Below the pieces are notes generated by a model. The model had not been told where the DNA came from, searched no databases, and saw only the letters and a list, made by a program, of their open reading frames with translations. A stretch of DNA of 64,000 nucleotides, taken from positions 8,246,001-8,310,000 of the forward strand of contig JAUKPH010000018.1 of the NCBI GenBank assembly GCA_030549335.1, read 5' to 3'. Source of the DNA: Pontederia crassipes. Lineage: Eukaryota > Streptophyta > Magnoliopsida > Commelinales > Pontederiaceae. The position numbers and the translations under genes were made by a program. Positions 47,920 through 59,409 of the stretch are shown here, in pieces (positions within the stretch are counted from its first letter, which is position 1; each line of letters starts with the position of its first letter).

Positions 47920-49320
47920 GGTAGTTTTCATCTTGGAATCAAGTCAATGGCATGATCCACTTCCGGTTTCAAAGGTAACAACTTTGGTAGCTCCGAGGGC
48001 ATGATATCCGCAAAGCCCTCAAGAGTCTCGAGAACTTTGGAAGGCATTAGAGTGGAAGCCCTAGATCTTTCAAGAGACGATCATTAGGAAGATGTGCTCC
48101 TATTTGTGGAACCCCTTTGCCAATTATATGGCAGAGAGAGTCTTCCATTTCAGACCTATGCTTGACCTTATAGGAACTTTGTAAGGTTCCTTAGGGTCAA
48201 AGATGACCAATGAGTTGGTGAGTTGGTACATGCTACAATGTGTCATAGAAAGTAGATGCTCCCTACCACTTCATAGTCATCCATGGGCATAACCATCCTG
48301 TCGAAGCTTCCCAATCATTTGCCAATGTGTACTTTCAATTTAGGAGAGATTTTCTTCACTGAAATAGGCTTTGGTTAATAGTCTTGAATGTCACCAAAGT
48401 CTTTTGTAGTGGCAACTTCAATTTCGTAATGTGACATGAGCAGTGATGCTCTCATGCCGATAAGAGTGTTGAAGTCTTTTTCCTTTAGATCGATGTTCAC
48501 AAAGAGTCGACCAATTGATGATGTTCCCTTAGATGCATTGATGGCATTTAGAATGTGCATCAAGTTGAGACATGCATTCTCCTTTTCCATTTCATATGGA
48601 CAATACGTTACATTGGTTGTTGCCTTTTGCAAATGAGGATCATCGCAAATATACCAAGGATTTGGTGGCTTTTCATCCAATTTAAACTTTGTTGTTGTTT
48701 GACATTTTGTGATCTTTTCCTTTTATCATTATGTTGATTATCTTGGCAACCAATCCCAATCTTGTTATGTACAAATAATTGTCAAGTTGATTGCTAAATT
48801 TTTCTCATGTCTCATTGAGTTCTACATTACCGAGTTCCACATCATCGCAATGGTATCGACACATTGCATCTTCTTTATCATCCTCGCTTTTGACATCACA
48901 TGCGAGGCCTCCATGCACCATCAAACTTTCTATAGAAGGTTATTGATTTTCTTCTTTGACCTCTTGCCCTTGTACAACCTCGAATTTGGCACATAATTCT
49001 TGGTTCATGGGAGACCCTTGATTTTGCTTGTTCCTTGGGCATCTTCTAAGCTCTTAGTCCAAAATGTGTCTCATATTTTGTAGCTTGTTGGTGGTGGACT
49101 CTCTTATGTTCATGATCATTGTTTCCATCCATTTGAGTTGCACATACACCATAATGGAGCCATGACATTGGCATCTCTTAGTTCTGTATTGTGAGCTAAT
49201 TTTGCATTTCAGTAACATCCAATTGGAATTGATTGAGACGTTGCTCAAAGACAACCATGACATCCTTTGATCTGTAATGCCCTCATTGTTAGCCCCCATT
49301 TTTGCGCAACATGGTCATGA
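47920..49320 (-). pseudogene. Ty3/Gypsy gag-protease-RT fragment of a second lineage
   Basis: On the minus strand the frame 48680-48375 begins MDEKPPNPWYICDDPHLQKA, a degenerate zinc-knuckle CxxCxxPH type, and continues with IGRLFVNIDL and LIGMRASLLMSH, a decayed protease. Further on (about 48020-47935) MPSKVLETLEGFADIMPSEL and EVDHAIDLIP are the start of a Gypsy reverse transcriptase region. The stretch 49299-49054 is open but not recognised and may be gag. There is no complete RT, RNase H or integrase. The knuckle form differs from the Tekay-like element, so this is another family. Confidence 0.7.
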
Positions 49321-49329
49321 GTGATTTCT

Positions 49330-51308
49330 AAGTTCGATGGTCATTTGCTCCTAGTCCTTGAACGTGTCATCGCTCAATACTTTCCACAAAAGATACTCTA
49401 TTTCTAACTTGTCGGGGGTCAGTTTTGCTTGCTACAGGTCCGTGCAGTGTCTATACGTGTCCGTTGTCTAAACAAACTCTTTTGATTGAGCATAGTGCAA
49501 GATTTGATTTTTAGGATACTTGTTACAAGCGAACGCTTCAGTGAAGGGTTCATTGACGAACAAGCACCTAAGTGAAACATTTAATATCAAAGAGTCTCGA
49601 TGTGCGAGTCGCCATCCATGCTTGAAGAAAATGCACTAGGGTTATAAAAGTTTTGAATATTTGGTGAGAATAAAATTGTTGATTATAAATACTTCAAGAT
49701 AATACTAGTACTATGCAGCTCTCTCTCACTATATGATAAGTACGGGAGGTGGCGGCTTGACTATGCTGAAATGTGGGGGACAAGTTCTGTATTTACAAAT
49801 ACTTCAAGTGGCCATTTGACAATTGAAACTGGAGTTCGAGGTGTGTTTGAATGAAGTGGAATTTGATGATGAAGAATAAGATAGTTGATGTGATAGAAAA
49901 AATAGATGCGATGGATTAATTTTAGTGGGTGCTTGAATTAAAAATATTTATTATAAATATAAAATTTAAATTTATTAAAAATTTTAAAAATAAATCTATA
50001 TTAAAAAATATATGCAAAAAATGTTGTTAAATATTCTATTATTTAAATATAAGAAACATTTTAATAATTTATATTACTTGAAATATTATTTTTAAGAAAA
50101 TAAAATGATAAATGATAAATAATATTATATTAATCCTTTATAATTAATTTTATATATAATCTAAATTTCACCCTTTTAGGTATTTTTTTAAATAAATTAC
50201 TTTTATATAGGAAAGGTAAAGAAAAAGAAAATGATAAAAGAAAAGAAAAGGTTGAAAAGAGAAAAAAGAAATGTCAAATAAAAAAACGTAAAGAAAAAAA
50301 ATATGAAACTAGGATGTTGGAACCAAGGTCACTTGACCCATGTTCCAACAAAAAAAAGGGTCTCGATTCCACATTGAGAATTGAGCCCTCTTAAGATGTT
50401 TGGAGAACCGGGTGGAATCAAGGGGCTAATTCCACCTCCCAAATAGGCCCCGAAGGTGAACCTTTTTTTAAGTGCATTAATTTACAAAATTTTCATTGTC
50501 ATACCAATGCTAAGGTTAAGTCATAAAAGTCGCATAGAAAAAAGAAAACTTACAAGGAAAATTAAAATAACTCACGGTCGACGGATGCATTGTAAGACAT
50601 CTATGACACAGTAATATTGTTCGAGCAGCGAGTGCACATGGATTTCTTCCTTTGTAATATTCTTAGTTGGCGCCATGCTGGTATTAAAGCCTCACACCCT
50701 CGAGGATAAGTGATGTACACTGTATGATATCCTTATGATGATGTGACTTTTCCACGATCATTATACTTAATCGTTGCAGCTTTTGATTTGTATTAATTAA
50801 GTTGTATATTTTGTTATATGAAATCTTTGGTTGATTTGAAACTCTTCTATTTTATTATATGACATGTTTTCATTTATTTGGTACTCTTTTACGAAGTTCC
50901 AAGGTCAAATTTCATGATGTTACATTCATAATTAAAAGTAAAAGATAAAATTATCCAAAAAGGAGTGACGTTAAAATTCTAACAAAGGCAATATGGGGAT
51001 CCTTATTAAAATAGCATTATTTTATAAAGTTTAAATAATAACGTAACTATAGTATGCATAAATTAAGAGAAACTTATTAATAATCAAATTGATGTGTCTT
51101 ATAAAATTTCAACAGCTACATAAGTTCTTTATCTAAATTAATTTGCATTTTACTAATATATGTTGGTCAGGGTGACAGCGAATGAGGTTGGGTGGAATTC
51201 GAGAGAAAAAAAATGGATCAAACTAAAAGTAATTATATCATCTAGTTTGAACAAAAAGATTGAAAGTGATCAAATACAAGATAAATTTCAGTAGTCCGGT
51301 CATCTCAT

Positions 51309-51346
<38 letters not shown>

Positions 51347-51556
51347 GGTGTTTGGACCTTTTTGAATATTTTAAATTTTATTTATGAATAACATATGCAT
51401 TCTAAATTAAAGTAAACATAATATTAGTTGAAATAAATATAACTAATGATAAAAAATTAAAGCTGAAATAAAGAAAGTTATTTTAATATTAATTTAATTT
51501 ATTATTTTTTCTAATATTACACTTTTATGTTATTCGGTCCGATTTGGAATCATTGG
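49330..51556. other. intergenic, AT-rich
   Basis: No gene was seen. A TA run lies at about 51312-51344. The segment near 50330-50460 (GGTGGAATCAAGGGGCTAAT, CTCCCAAATAGGCCCC) resembles the end of a small transposon, but a matching left end could not be confirmed. Confidence 0.45.
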
Positions 51557-52542
51557 CAATGTTTTAAAACTGGTTCGGACCGGCCGGTTCAACCGGTCCG
51601 ATCGCAAACCGATAAGAAAATTGATCCGATTCAATAGTAAAATCGGAAATGTTAAAGAATCGGGTTGGCTCAGAAAAATCGGAAAAATCGGGTTGAACTG
51701 GTGAATCCGGTTGAACCCGATTTTTTTTATTTTTTTTTCAAATATATATATATATATATGGAAAGTATTTATTAGGGGATATTAAATTTTAAAGTTACCA
51801 AATTATTTTAGATGGAATTGGAAGGTTATGAAGATTGAGGGAGAAAAAAAGAAAGTATTTAAAATAAGAAAATAAAAGAAAAGATGGTAGTTGGAGAGAA
51901 TAAATAAAAATTGAAATATATTATTAAGAAAATAATAAAACATGGAAAGTATTTATTAGGGGATATGAATGTTTAAATAATTTTATAAAATTGGAAAGTT
52001 TTGGACGTGAAAGTGAAAGAAGAGAAAAAAAGAAAAAAAATAATATAAGAAAATAAAAGGAAAGATCTTCAATCCTTGACTAGAGGAAATAAATAAAAAT
52101 AGAAACAAAATATTAATCAACTTAATCAAAAGAGATATATGTGAAAAGAAAATAAAATTCGGTAATGATATATTAGTAATAAATTTAGATTGAAATTGAA
52201 GTTAGATTATTATATTAGTAATAATAAAAAAAACTACTAAATTAAAGGAGAGTTATATATGAAAAGAGAATAAAATTCGGTAATAATATATTAGTAAATA
52301 AATTTATATTGAAATTAAATTTACTATTATATTAGTAATAATAAAAATAAATCTATTATTTAATTGGTTTAATCATTTTTGTAACAATTTATGTATTAAA
52401 TTACTCTTAAATAATTATGAATAATATTATTATATAAAAATTTGCTTCAATCAGTTGACTTCCGGTTGAACCGGTCGAACCTCGGGCCAGTCGGTTTGGT
52501 CGGCACGCCGATCCGATCTTCAATCTGATTTTTAAAACATTG
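51557..52542. mobile_element. hAT-like non-autonomous element with 8-bp duplication
   Basis: The ends are CAATGTTTTAAAAC and, at the right, TTTTTAAAACATTG, an inverted repeat. The octamer ATCATTGG flanks both ends perfectly (51549-51556 and 52543-52550). Inside each end is a GC-rich zone of ACCGGTT-type sequence (GGACCGGCCGGTTCAACCGG near 51577; CCGGTTGAACCGGTCGAACC near 52463). The 986-bp body is AT-rich and non-coding, with two internal duplications (GGAAAGTATTTATTAGGGGA at 51761 and 51941; TATTAGTAATAAATTTAGAT-like at 52172 and 52284). Confidence 0.88.
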
Positions 52543-52550
52543 ATCATTGG

Positions 52551-54085
52551 ATGGTGAACTATTTGACTTGTCTCAAAACTCGTTGACTTTGATTGTGATC
52601 ATATTCGCTCACTTTCATTCCTTTCTCCAATTATTCTCTTTATGTTCATATCTTTTATGTTGATCTGTCTTTCCGGCTTTCCTATCACAAGTTTGACTTG
52701 AGAACTATAACATCACCCTTAGAAATATCATTATCATTATATTATAGTTTTATCATTCTCTTTCTTAATGCTAAGGGAAAAAATATGTATATATTTTAGA
52801 TCTCTCTCAAATTAAGTTCGAACGATGTCTTGACCATGCTTTGCTACCATGTCAAATCACATATTATCCTTAAAAATTAAGCCAAAAAGCATCATAATAT
52901 AGTTATAATGCAAACCCTAACTATATTTTCTTCTTCACCTTTCACCACCTTTTCATTTCTCCCCTCTTGTTTGCATCCAAAGTTCTTGCATATCACCTTC
53001 CTCTATATTGTAACTTCTCATTTCTTCTTCTGTCTTTTATCATGCACTAGTTAGGAGTGGAAGTACTTTTATTCAGCTTTTTTTTTTGTTTTCAACCATT
53101 TTAAGTTTTTTACACCTTATTGGATGCACACCATTTTTCATAGAAATACTCATTATGTTGAAAAGTTTTTGTTTATCATGGTATAGATCAAAACCACGAT
53201 ATTAAAAAACGAGATTAAGTTTCCCATTTATTTTCTACCACAAAAAATCTTTGCATGAACACCTTTTCTTAATGATCGTTATAATTATTTTAACATAGTT
53301 CTGAACACATTAAAGTTGATGAAAAAGTATGAAGTTATAGGAAGTCACTTTTGCAAAACTGATTTTCCATAATTTTTCCCATTACATCATAGATATTTCA
53401 ATGCACCCAGACAAACTCCAGCTGGCTCAAGCTGGTTTTCTTCAATTCCAATCTCATGCACAAAACTATAAATAAGAATTTATTCTTTGTACCTACATCC
53501 CCACCCCACAAACATTTCAACCTCCTAAGTGTACTAACATTAATCACGGCCCCCTCTCTTTTCAAGTTTGAATAAAGGGTATTCAATACCAATAACAATT
53601 GCGTTATACAATTTATTATCATGGTTAACATATTCTTATTTAGAAAGCTCTGATTTATTTTTTCTTTGACATCTCCTTTGTTTCTCCTCCGTTAGGATAG
53701 ACCACAAATCCTGAGAAGATAATAATGATGTCATATATGATATCAAAGCAATTCCCCATATATAGTATGATGGAATATGATCACTCAGCGAGAGTCCGCT
53801 GAGAAGGAAATGATGTATGAAGCATGACTTGTAGTCCCACGTGGTCAAGCAAAGTAGATAATATGCTAACCAAACACATTGAATAAAATATTATTATTAA
53901 ATTGGTCTTAGATCAAGCATAATAATTAACTTACCTAATTATTAATTACTACATTATTTGTGTGATAGTTATTTTATTGGACTTTTCATCATATGTTTTA
54001 TTATAATTTTTTCTACTATATCTATCCTATTGAAACATTTTTTTTAAGTTTGTTCTACTTTCCACTACTTTATCGTTATATTATG
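52551..54085. other. intergenic, AT-rich
   Basis: No gene was seen. Minus-strand frames at 53398-53631 and 53636-53848 are open but featureless. Confidence 0.5.
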
Positions 54086-54089
54086 TAGG

Positions 54090-54830
54090 ACATAGCAAAC
54101 TCGAGACCGGGTTCGGGTCTGTGCGGACCCGGTCCCGACCCAGATTATGCCGAGTCAAAAAAATTTTGACCCGGACCCGACCGGATCCGGTTTCAAGTCG
54201 GTCCCGGCCATCCGGGAATGCGATCGGATTTGCAGCCGGGAATCACGCGCGATTGGCGGCTACGATCCCGATCTGCCGCCTGGCGAGTGGATCGACTGCC
54301 CGACCGCTAGACGGTTGGATCAACCAGCAGGCGAGCCGATCCGGCTGCCTGGCGGCCGAATCGGCCTGCCAATGGCCGGTCCGTCGCCTGGCAGCCGGAT
54401 CGGCTTACTGATGGCCGATTCGGCACCAGGCGGCCGAAGTAGAGAGGGAGTTAGGAGAAGGGGAGGGCCGTCAGAGTCGTCGATGCCGCCGCTATCGTGA
54501 GAAAGAGGGAGAGGGCGTCGGAGTCGTCGGTGCCGCCACTACCATCGTGAGAGAGAGGGAGAGGGCGAGAGAGAGAGGTGGGAGAGATAAAAAGAGAGAT
54601 TGAAATGAGAGGAGAGGGTAGAGAGTGAGTTTATATAGTGGGTTTATATCGGGTCGAATCCGGATCGGGTATCTGCATTGCAGACCCGGTCTTGACCCGA
54701 TACCCGACGGGCTTTCCAATCAAGAGACCCAGCCCCAGACCGGATCTAATCCGGGCCGGGTTATTTTCCCAGTTTTTCGAGTCGAGCCGGGCCGGGTCGA
54801 CCGGGTCGACCCGGCCCGTGCTCAGCCCTA
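54090..54830. repeat. GC-rich dispersed repeat with GGGTC/GACCC ends
   Basis: Both edges carry multiple CCGGGT/ACCCGG segments in opposite orientations (GACCGGGTTCGGGTCTGTGC near 54102; GGTCGACCCGGCCCGTGCTC near 54805). The right edge CCCGTGCTCAGCCCTAA is typical of a common plant repeat. The interior is GC-rich, with CGGCCGAATCGGC-like duplicated pieces near 54353-54436 and GAGAGAGGGAGAGGGCG twice near 54500-54565. The termini are diverged and no clean target duplication was found. Open frames across it follow from the GC content. Confidence 0.6.
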
Positions 54831-54835
54831 ATATT

Positions 54836-56239
54836 ATGATTGAATTGATAGTTCTCCCTTTACGTGATGCATTCCCAAATTTTCTTAGGGGCACTTCCTT
54901 ACAAGTAATCTTTCTAAATTATTGATAATATGAAGTTAAATTATCTGAACTCACCACATTACCTTGTTTATTTTATTTTAATTTGTAGATAATTTGGATT
55001 GCATAATAATACATATTGCCTATGAAATGTTAATTCACATTGGCTAAGAGGGGTGTCCATCGTCAATTGAGTGGTAATCTGATTTTGATTTTCTTTCCAT
55101 TTCTACCCTTTATAATATTAGACAAATAAAATATGAAATAACATAAGAAAATTATGCAACGACAATAATAATAAATAATATTATTACAATTGTTACTATC
55201 ATAATTAACAATATTAGTTACTTAAATTATTTTATTATTATTCACAAGAGTATAATATTATTAGTTATTGTTTTGAATATTACATATATTTATTACCATG
55301 ATTTCTACTTAAAATATATAAAATATTTATAATGAGAATTATTTAATTTATCAAATTTATGAATTTTTATTTGTGTTTTACCGAATTTTTATTTGAGTTT
55401 TACTGAATTTTTATTTGAGTTTTTATTTTAGTAAAAACTACACGTTACCTAGCAATTTTTTGTTATAAGTAAATAATATTATTTGAATCATTGGATAGAT
55501 TACTTAAACATAGATAAAGTGCATTGTTGGTAATTTAATAAGTGGTAATATTTTAAAAAAATTATGCCAAATACTCTTTAACTTTGACGTTTTCTCAGCA
55601 CTATCCTCCAACTTCATTTTGTAATAAGATTTCCCTACATCTTTTAACTTGTTTCATCAAATGCCCTTTCCATTGGTTATAGGCCATTTTTAGGTCGCGC
55701 CGCTGACGTGACGCTGGCGTGGGACGTTCTCTTCCTCCACGCACGCATTCTTGGTCTTCCATGCAAAAAATGCGCATGTGGTAATTAAAATAATAATAAA
55801 AAATGAGGCATCTCCACCTCCCGACAAGTTCTGTCGGAGGTCGCAGAGGGCCCCCTTCCTTCCATGGACTGGCGAAGAGGACAACTCCTCTCTCTCTCCT
55901 CTCTCCTCACATAACCCCCACTAACTGAACGTCGGAAGAGACACCTTCTCCTCTTCGGCGGTCTCCCCACTTCGAAAATCAGCCTTTTTCCTCTTCTCAG
56001 ACGTCCAACGGAAGACGATCTGGCCACCTCGAGGCTGCTAGATCTTACGACGAGGTCGTTGTTCGCTTCAGGGCAGCGACGACTTGATGACGACGACGAT
56101 GGGATCCACTGCGACCTTTCTGGCGCTCAAGATCTGGGGAATTGCAATAGAAAGATTGACAACAGAACGGGTTCTCCTCTTCGACAACGAAAATGGCAAG
56201 GGGCAAGTTGTCGGAGGCAGTGATGGAGGCGTCGGACGG
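54836..56239. other. intergenic, with a GC-rich right part
   Basis: AT-rich until about 55560. The stretch 55560-55680 (ATACTCTTTAACTTTGACG...) resembles a common plant TIR-element end. From 55690 to 56239 composition is balanced and frames on both strands lack domains. A captured gene piece is possible but not shown. Confidence 0.4.
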
Positions 56240-56269
56240 ACACTACAAGAAAATTGAAGAATAGCGACC

Positions 56270-56720
56270 CAAAGAACTTGACGCTAATGCGGTGATATTG
56301 AGTGGAACTTATAGCGTCATTTTAGCATCCACATAGCGCCGATAAAATGTGACGCCGGTAATCGGTGGCTAATGGCATTGCAATAGAGTCAACGAAGGTG
56401 GAGATGCTACTAGCGCCAACGGTAGACGCTATCTCGATGTTACGAAGAGACGTGATGTATGATTGGGAGACGCTAAAGTGGCGCGATAGAAGAGGCGCTA
56501 CTCCAGCGCTCAAGAAACGCTAATATTATGCATTAATTGATGCTATTTCGGCGCTTCTGTGAGGCCAACATCATGTTTGTTGCGTCGCTAATGAGACGCT
56601 AATGTGATGAGAGATGTCGACACGAAGGAGACATTAAAGTGACGCTAAGGACGGTATATTTAATATAGAGTCGACTATATGGGCGACAGTAGGGTGACGC
56701 TATAGAGGCGCTAATTGCAA
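56270..56720. repeat. CACTA subterminal repeats, copy 2
   Basis: GACGCTAATG, GCGCTAA and their complements occur many times in both orientations (for example near 56280, 56423, 56467, 56515, 56589, 56650, 56697). Confidence 0.8.
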
Positions 56721-56984
56721 AATTTTTTGACCCATTACAGCCACACTTTTTTCCTTCCCACACCATACAATTATATAATGCATATAAATGCATTGATATT
56801 CATCACAGACATAATATGAAAGCATCTCATGCATAATATTTAAGATAAGAATATGAAAAGTAATAAACTGAACTAACAAACTATACGTATATCTAATAAT
56901 AAGTCTATAAGTAAAAAAAGTATAGTTTCTATCCATGGTTTGTTTCTATCCTAGGTTTGAGAGTTATTGTTGTCATTCGGGACA

Positions 56985-59400
56985 TTCGATCCCGACGTGC
57001 TCGGTCCATGGCCTTGCGGGGATTGATTCTGTGTTGGGATCAATCCTTGAATTGCCGACAATAGCGAAGTCAATTGCTGCGACAGCTACTACGACACATG
57101 CTGCGATATCTGCTCCGATAGCTGCTGCGATAGTTGCTGCAATAGATGCATCATATCAGTTGCAGTGGATGAGTTCGGAGCAGATGGACCACCTGCATAT
57201 CCTCCGTTTCTCCTAGATACCTGAGTGGCTGTGCCGAGGCCACACAAGAATTCTCCTCGTGTCGTGCCGACCACTTCCTCCCAAATAACAGGGTCCTCAA
57301 CGAAATAAAAAAAATTATACAATCATATAATATATAAATTATATAGCAAAAAACACAAATTAAAAATGTGAATCCCTTCCAAAAAATATTACCTGGTGGC
57401 TAAGTACTCGAATCATCTCCGTACTTTTCATCCATTTTCGCATTATACTCATCCTAAAAAATTTAAACATTGCGCATTTAAAAAATAGTGCACTAATGTT
57501 AACAACCAAGTGAATGAGACTTACCAGAAGCCTATGAGTAGTGGGGTGTGACCAAGTCGTTGGTCTTCCGACTCTTATGCATGGCCTCGTAGACCACGTG
57601 AAAGTCCACAGGACCACTTTGTTTATCCTTCTACAATAAAGTTTCAAATTTTATAAAATAAGTATAAGTTAAAAGTTTGATTAATTGAATTTATATGTAA
57701 ATTATCATGCGTCATCAATGCTCGTCAAATCGCATCGACCCCCCCTGTGTGGATGTGGGCCTCGGACTTTGAAAGTCGGTTAACTCTTTTCTTTTCCGAC
57801 TTCCTTTGCCATCGTTCATCCGTCCTTTATGAACATCAAATACTTAGACTTTCAAAAATTATAAATTTAATAAAAATAATTTAAAAGTAAACATACTTAC
57901 CACTTCCTACATAAGGACTCCCAAATCAAGCGCCTAATATGTATTGAGTATCTTTATATGCCCTGCTCTAAAGTGAGGCCGACGGACGTGACGACCTTGC
58001 GAAAGTTGTACAATCGATTTCGGAGGTGTTTCGTAGCCTTCTCCTCAAAAGCTCTCTAGATCGAACCGGATGAAATTGATTTTTCTTCTACACAATACAT
58101 TAAAACTTAGTAATTTTAAAATAATATAAAATAAATTATGTAACCCAAATAGTAGATTGTACCATAAAGGCTCGAAAGATGTCATCCCGCACTTGAATTG
58201 GGATATCTTTCCACAATCCTATCCCTTCCGGCAAGTGGGAAAAAATGAGAGCACTGACATCCCGCATGGTACTAGTGGATATGAAAGTGGTCCTGAAAAT
58301 TATAAAGAAGAATTAATTTTCAATGATAACCAAAACTATAATAAAATTTCTACAACTTATTTAACTTACGGCCGGGCAATATTATTCATAGTGACCATCC
58401 CATTATTGTGTAATCCCTCTTCATCTGTCGAAGAGGAATCATCATCCGGTACAACTGGGATAGGTTGAGAATGTCTGACATCATCTACGGGCCATAGTAC
58501 AAAATAAATCATTAGTGTCATACCAAATTAAACTAGTGATAATTGATATTTGTATAGTAATATTCTCACCTCGAGTGATGTCTATCGTTGAATGATCTGT
58601 GACAGTCCGCTCGCCAAAATGTGACAAGCCAGATGCTTGTGCTATCGGCGGCGTAGCAATTGACATTATTAAAAAATAATTAATGTAATTGATTGAGAAA
58701 TATAATGCCAAGAATAATAAATATATCACCTGGGGTAAGCTGTCGCTCGCCAACGCTAGAATGTGCTGAAGCGTCCGATAATCTCGGCGGTGGCGTGATA
58801 ATTGTCATCATAAAAAATACATAAAATTTGCCTCCTATTTAAATTTATGAAATATACAGAAAATAACTTAGTGTGACATGCCGATCGTCGTCGTGCAATC
58901 GAGACGTCCCGACTATGTGCCCATTGACGGTGGAGCAACTGTCACAAGAACAAAATATTTAGACGATTTGGCTACGTGCTCCGTCGACGATGAAATGAAT
59001 GTAACTATTATAATCAACTAAAAATAAGCAACTGACAATAAATACCTGGTGGTCGTGATGGCTCACTCATCTGGAGTGAACGCCTAGAAGAGCAAGATGA
59101 CCCAGATGCTCGACCTCTAGTAACTATGACTGAAAAAAGTAACAATCTTGTCTTATTATCGGGATTCATTCGCTTGTTTCGTATTCTGATTCATTTTCAT
59201 CATCTTCGTCGATGTCGCTATAATCTTAGTTCGAATCATCGTCAACGAAATTATCAAAGTTCACTTCTAAGAGGTCATTTGAATTGAACTCTTCCATTGG
59301 CTCAGCGTCATCGACCAACTAAATATTCTCAACTCCATCGGCTACATCAATCATCTCATTCACTCGACCCAGATGCTCGACCTCTAGTAACATGACTGAA
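56985..59400 (-). pseudogene. CACTA-associated TNPA / Transposase_24-like gene, copy 2
   Basis: On the minus strand exon-like pieces are readable in family order. Acidic stretches such as EEFNSNDLLEVNFDNFVDDD lie near 59215-59300. Ser/Pro-rich pieces lie near 59045-59120, 58740-58800 and 58570-58665. PDDDSSSTDEEGLHNNGMV lies near 58390-58465, LPEGIGLWKDIPIQVRDDIF near 58180-58240, RLYNFRKVVTSVGLTLEQGI near 57960-58025, VDFHVVYEAMHKSRKTNDLV near 57560-57620, and EEVVGTTRGEFLCGLGTATQ near 57225-57280, followed by a Gln/Leu-rich tail. An extra C near 57545 shifts the frame relative to copy 1. The product class binds CACTA ends. Introns are inferred, and the gene is probably not functional. Confidence 0.7.
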
Positions 59401-59409
59401 AAAAGTAAC

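Larger units (their letters stand above)
56240..59409. mobile_element. CACTA (En/Spm) element, copy 2, interrupted by an LTR element
   Basis: The intact terminus CACTACAAGAAAATTGAAG starts at 56240, followed by about 450 bases of GACGCTAA-type subterminal repeats and CCTTCCCACACCATACAATTAT at 56755. The element continues with minus-strand exons of a TNPA/Transposase_24-like gene. The matching right terminus is not in the window, because the Athila-type element enters at 59410. The part 56240-58024 corresponds to copy 1 at 18356-20175 in the same orientation. Confidence 0.85.

Noticed and set aside
49840-50465. A possible MITE suggested by GGTGTGTTTGAATG and CCCAAATAGGCCCCG
   Set aside because: The two ends do not pair well enough and no target duplication was found.
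54121-54500. Plus-strand frames of 96 and 117 aa in a GC-rich block
   Set aside because: The openness follows from high GC content and internal duplications of a dispersed repeat. No domain is present.
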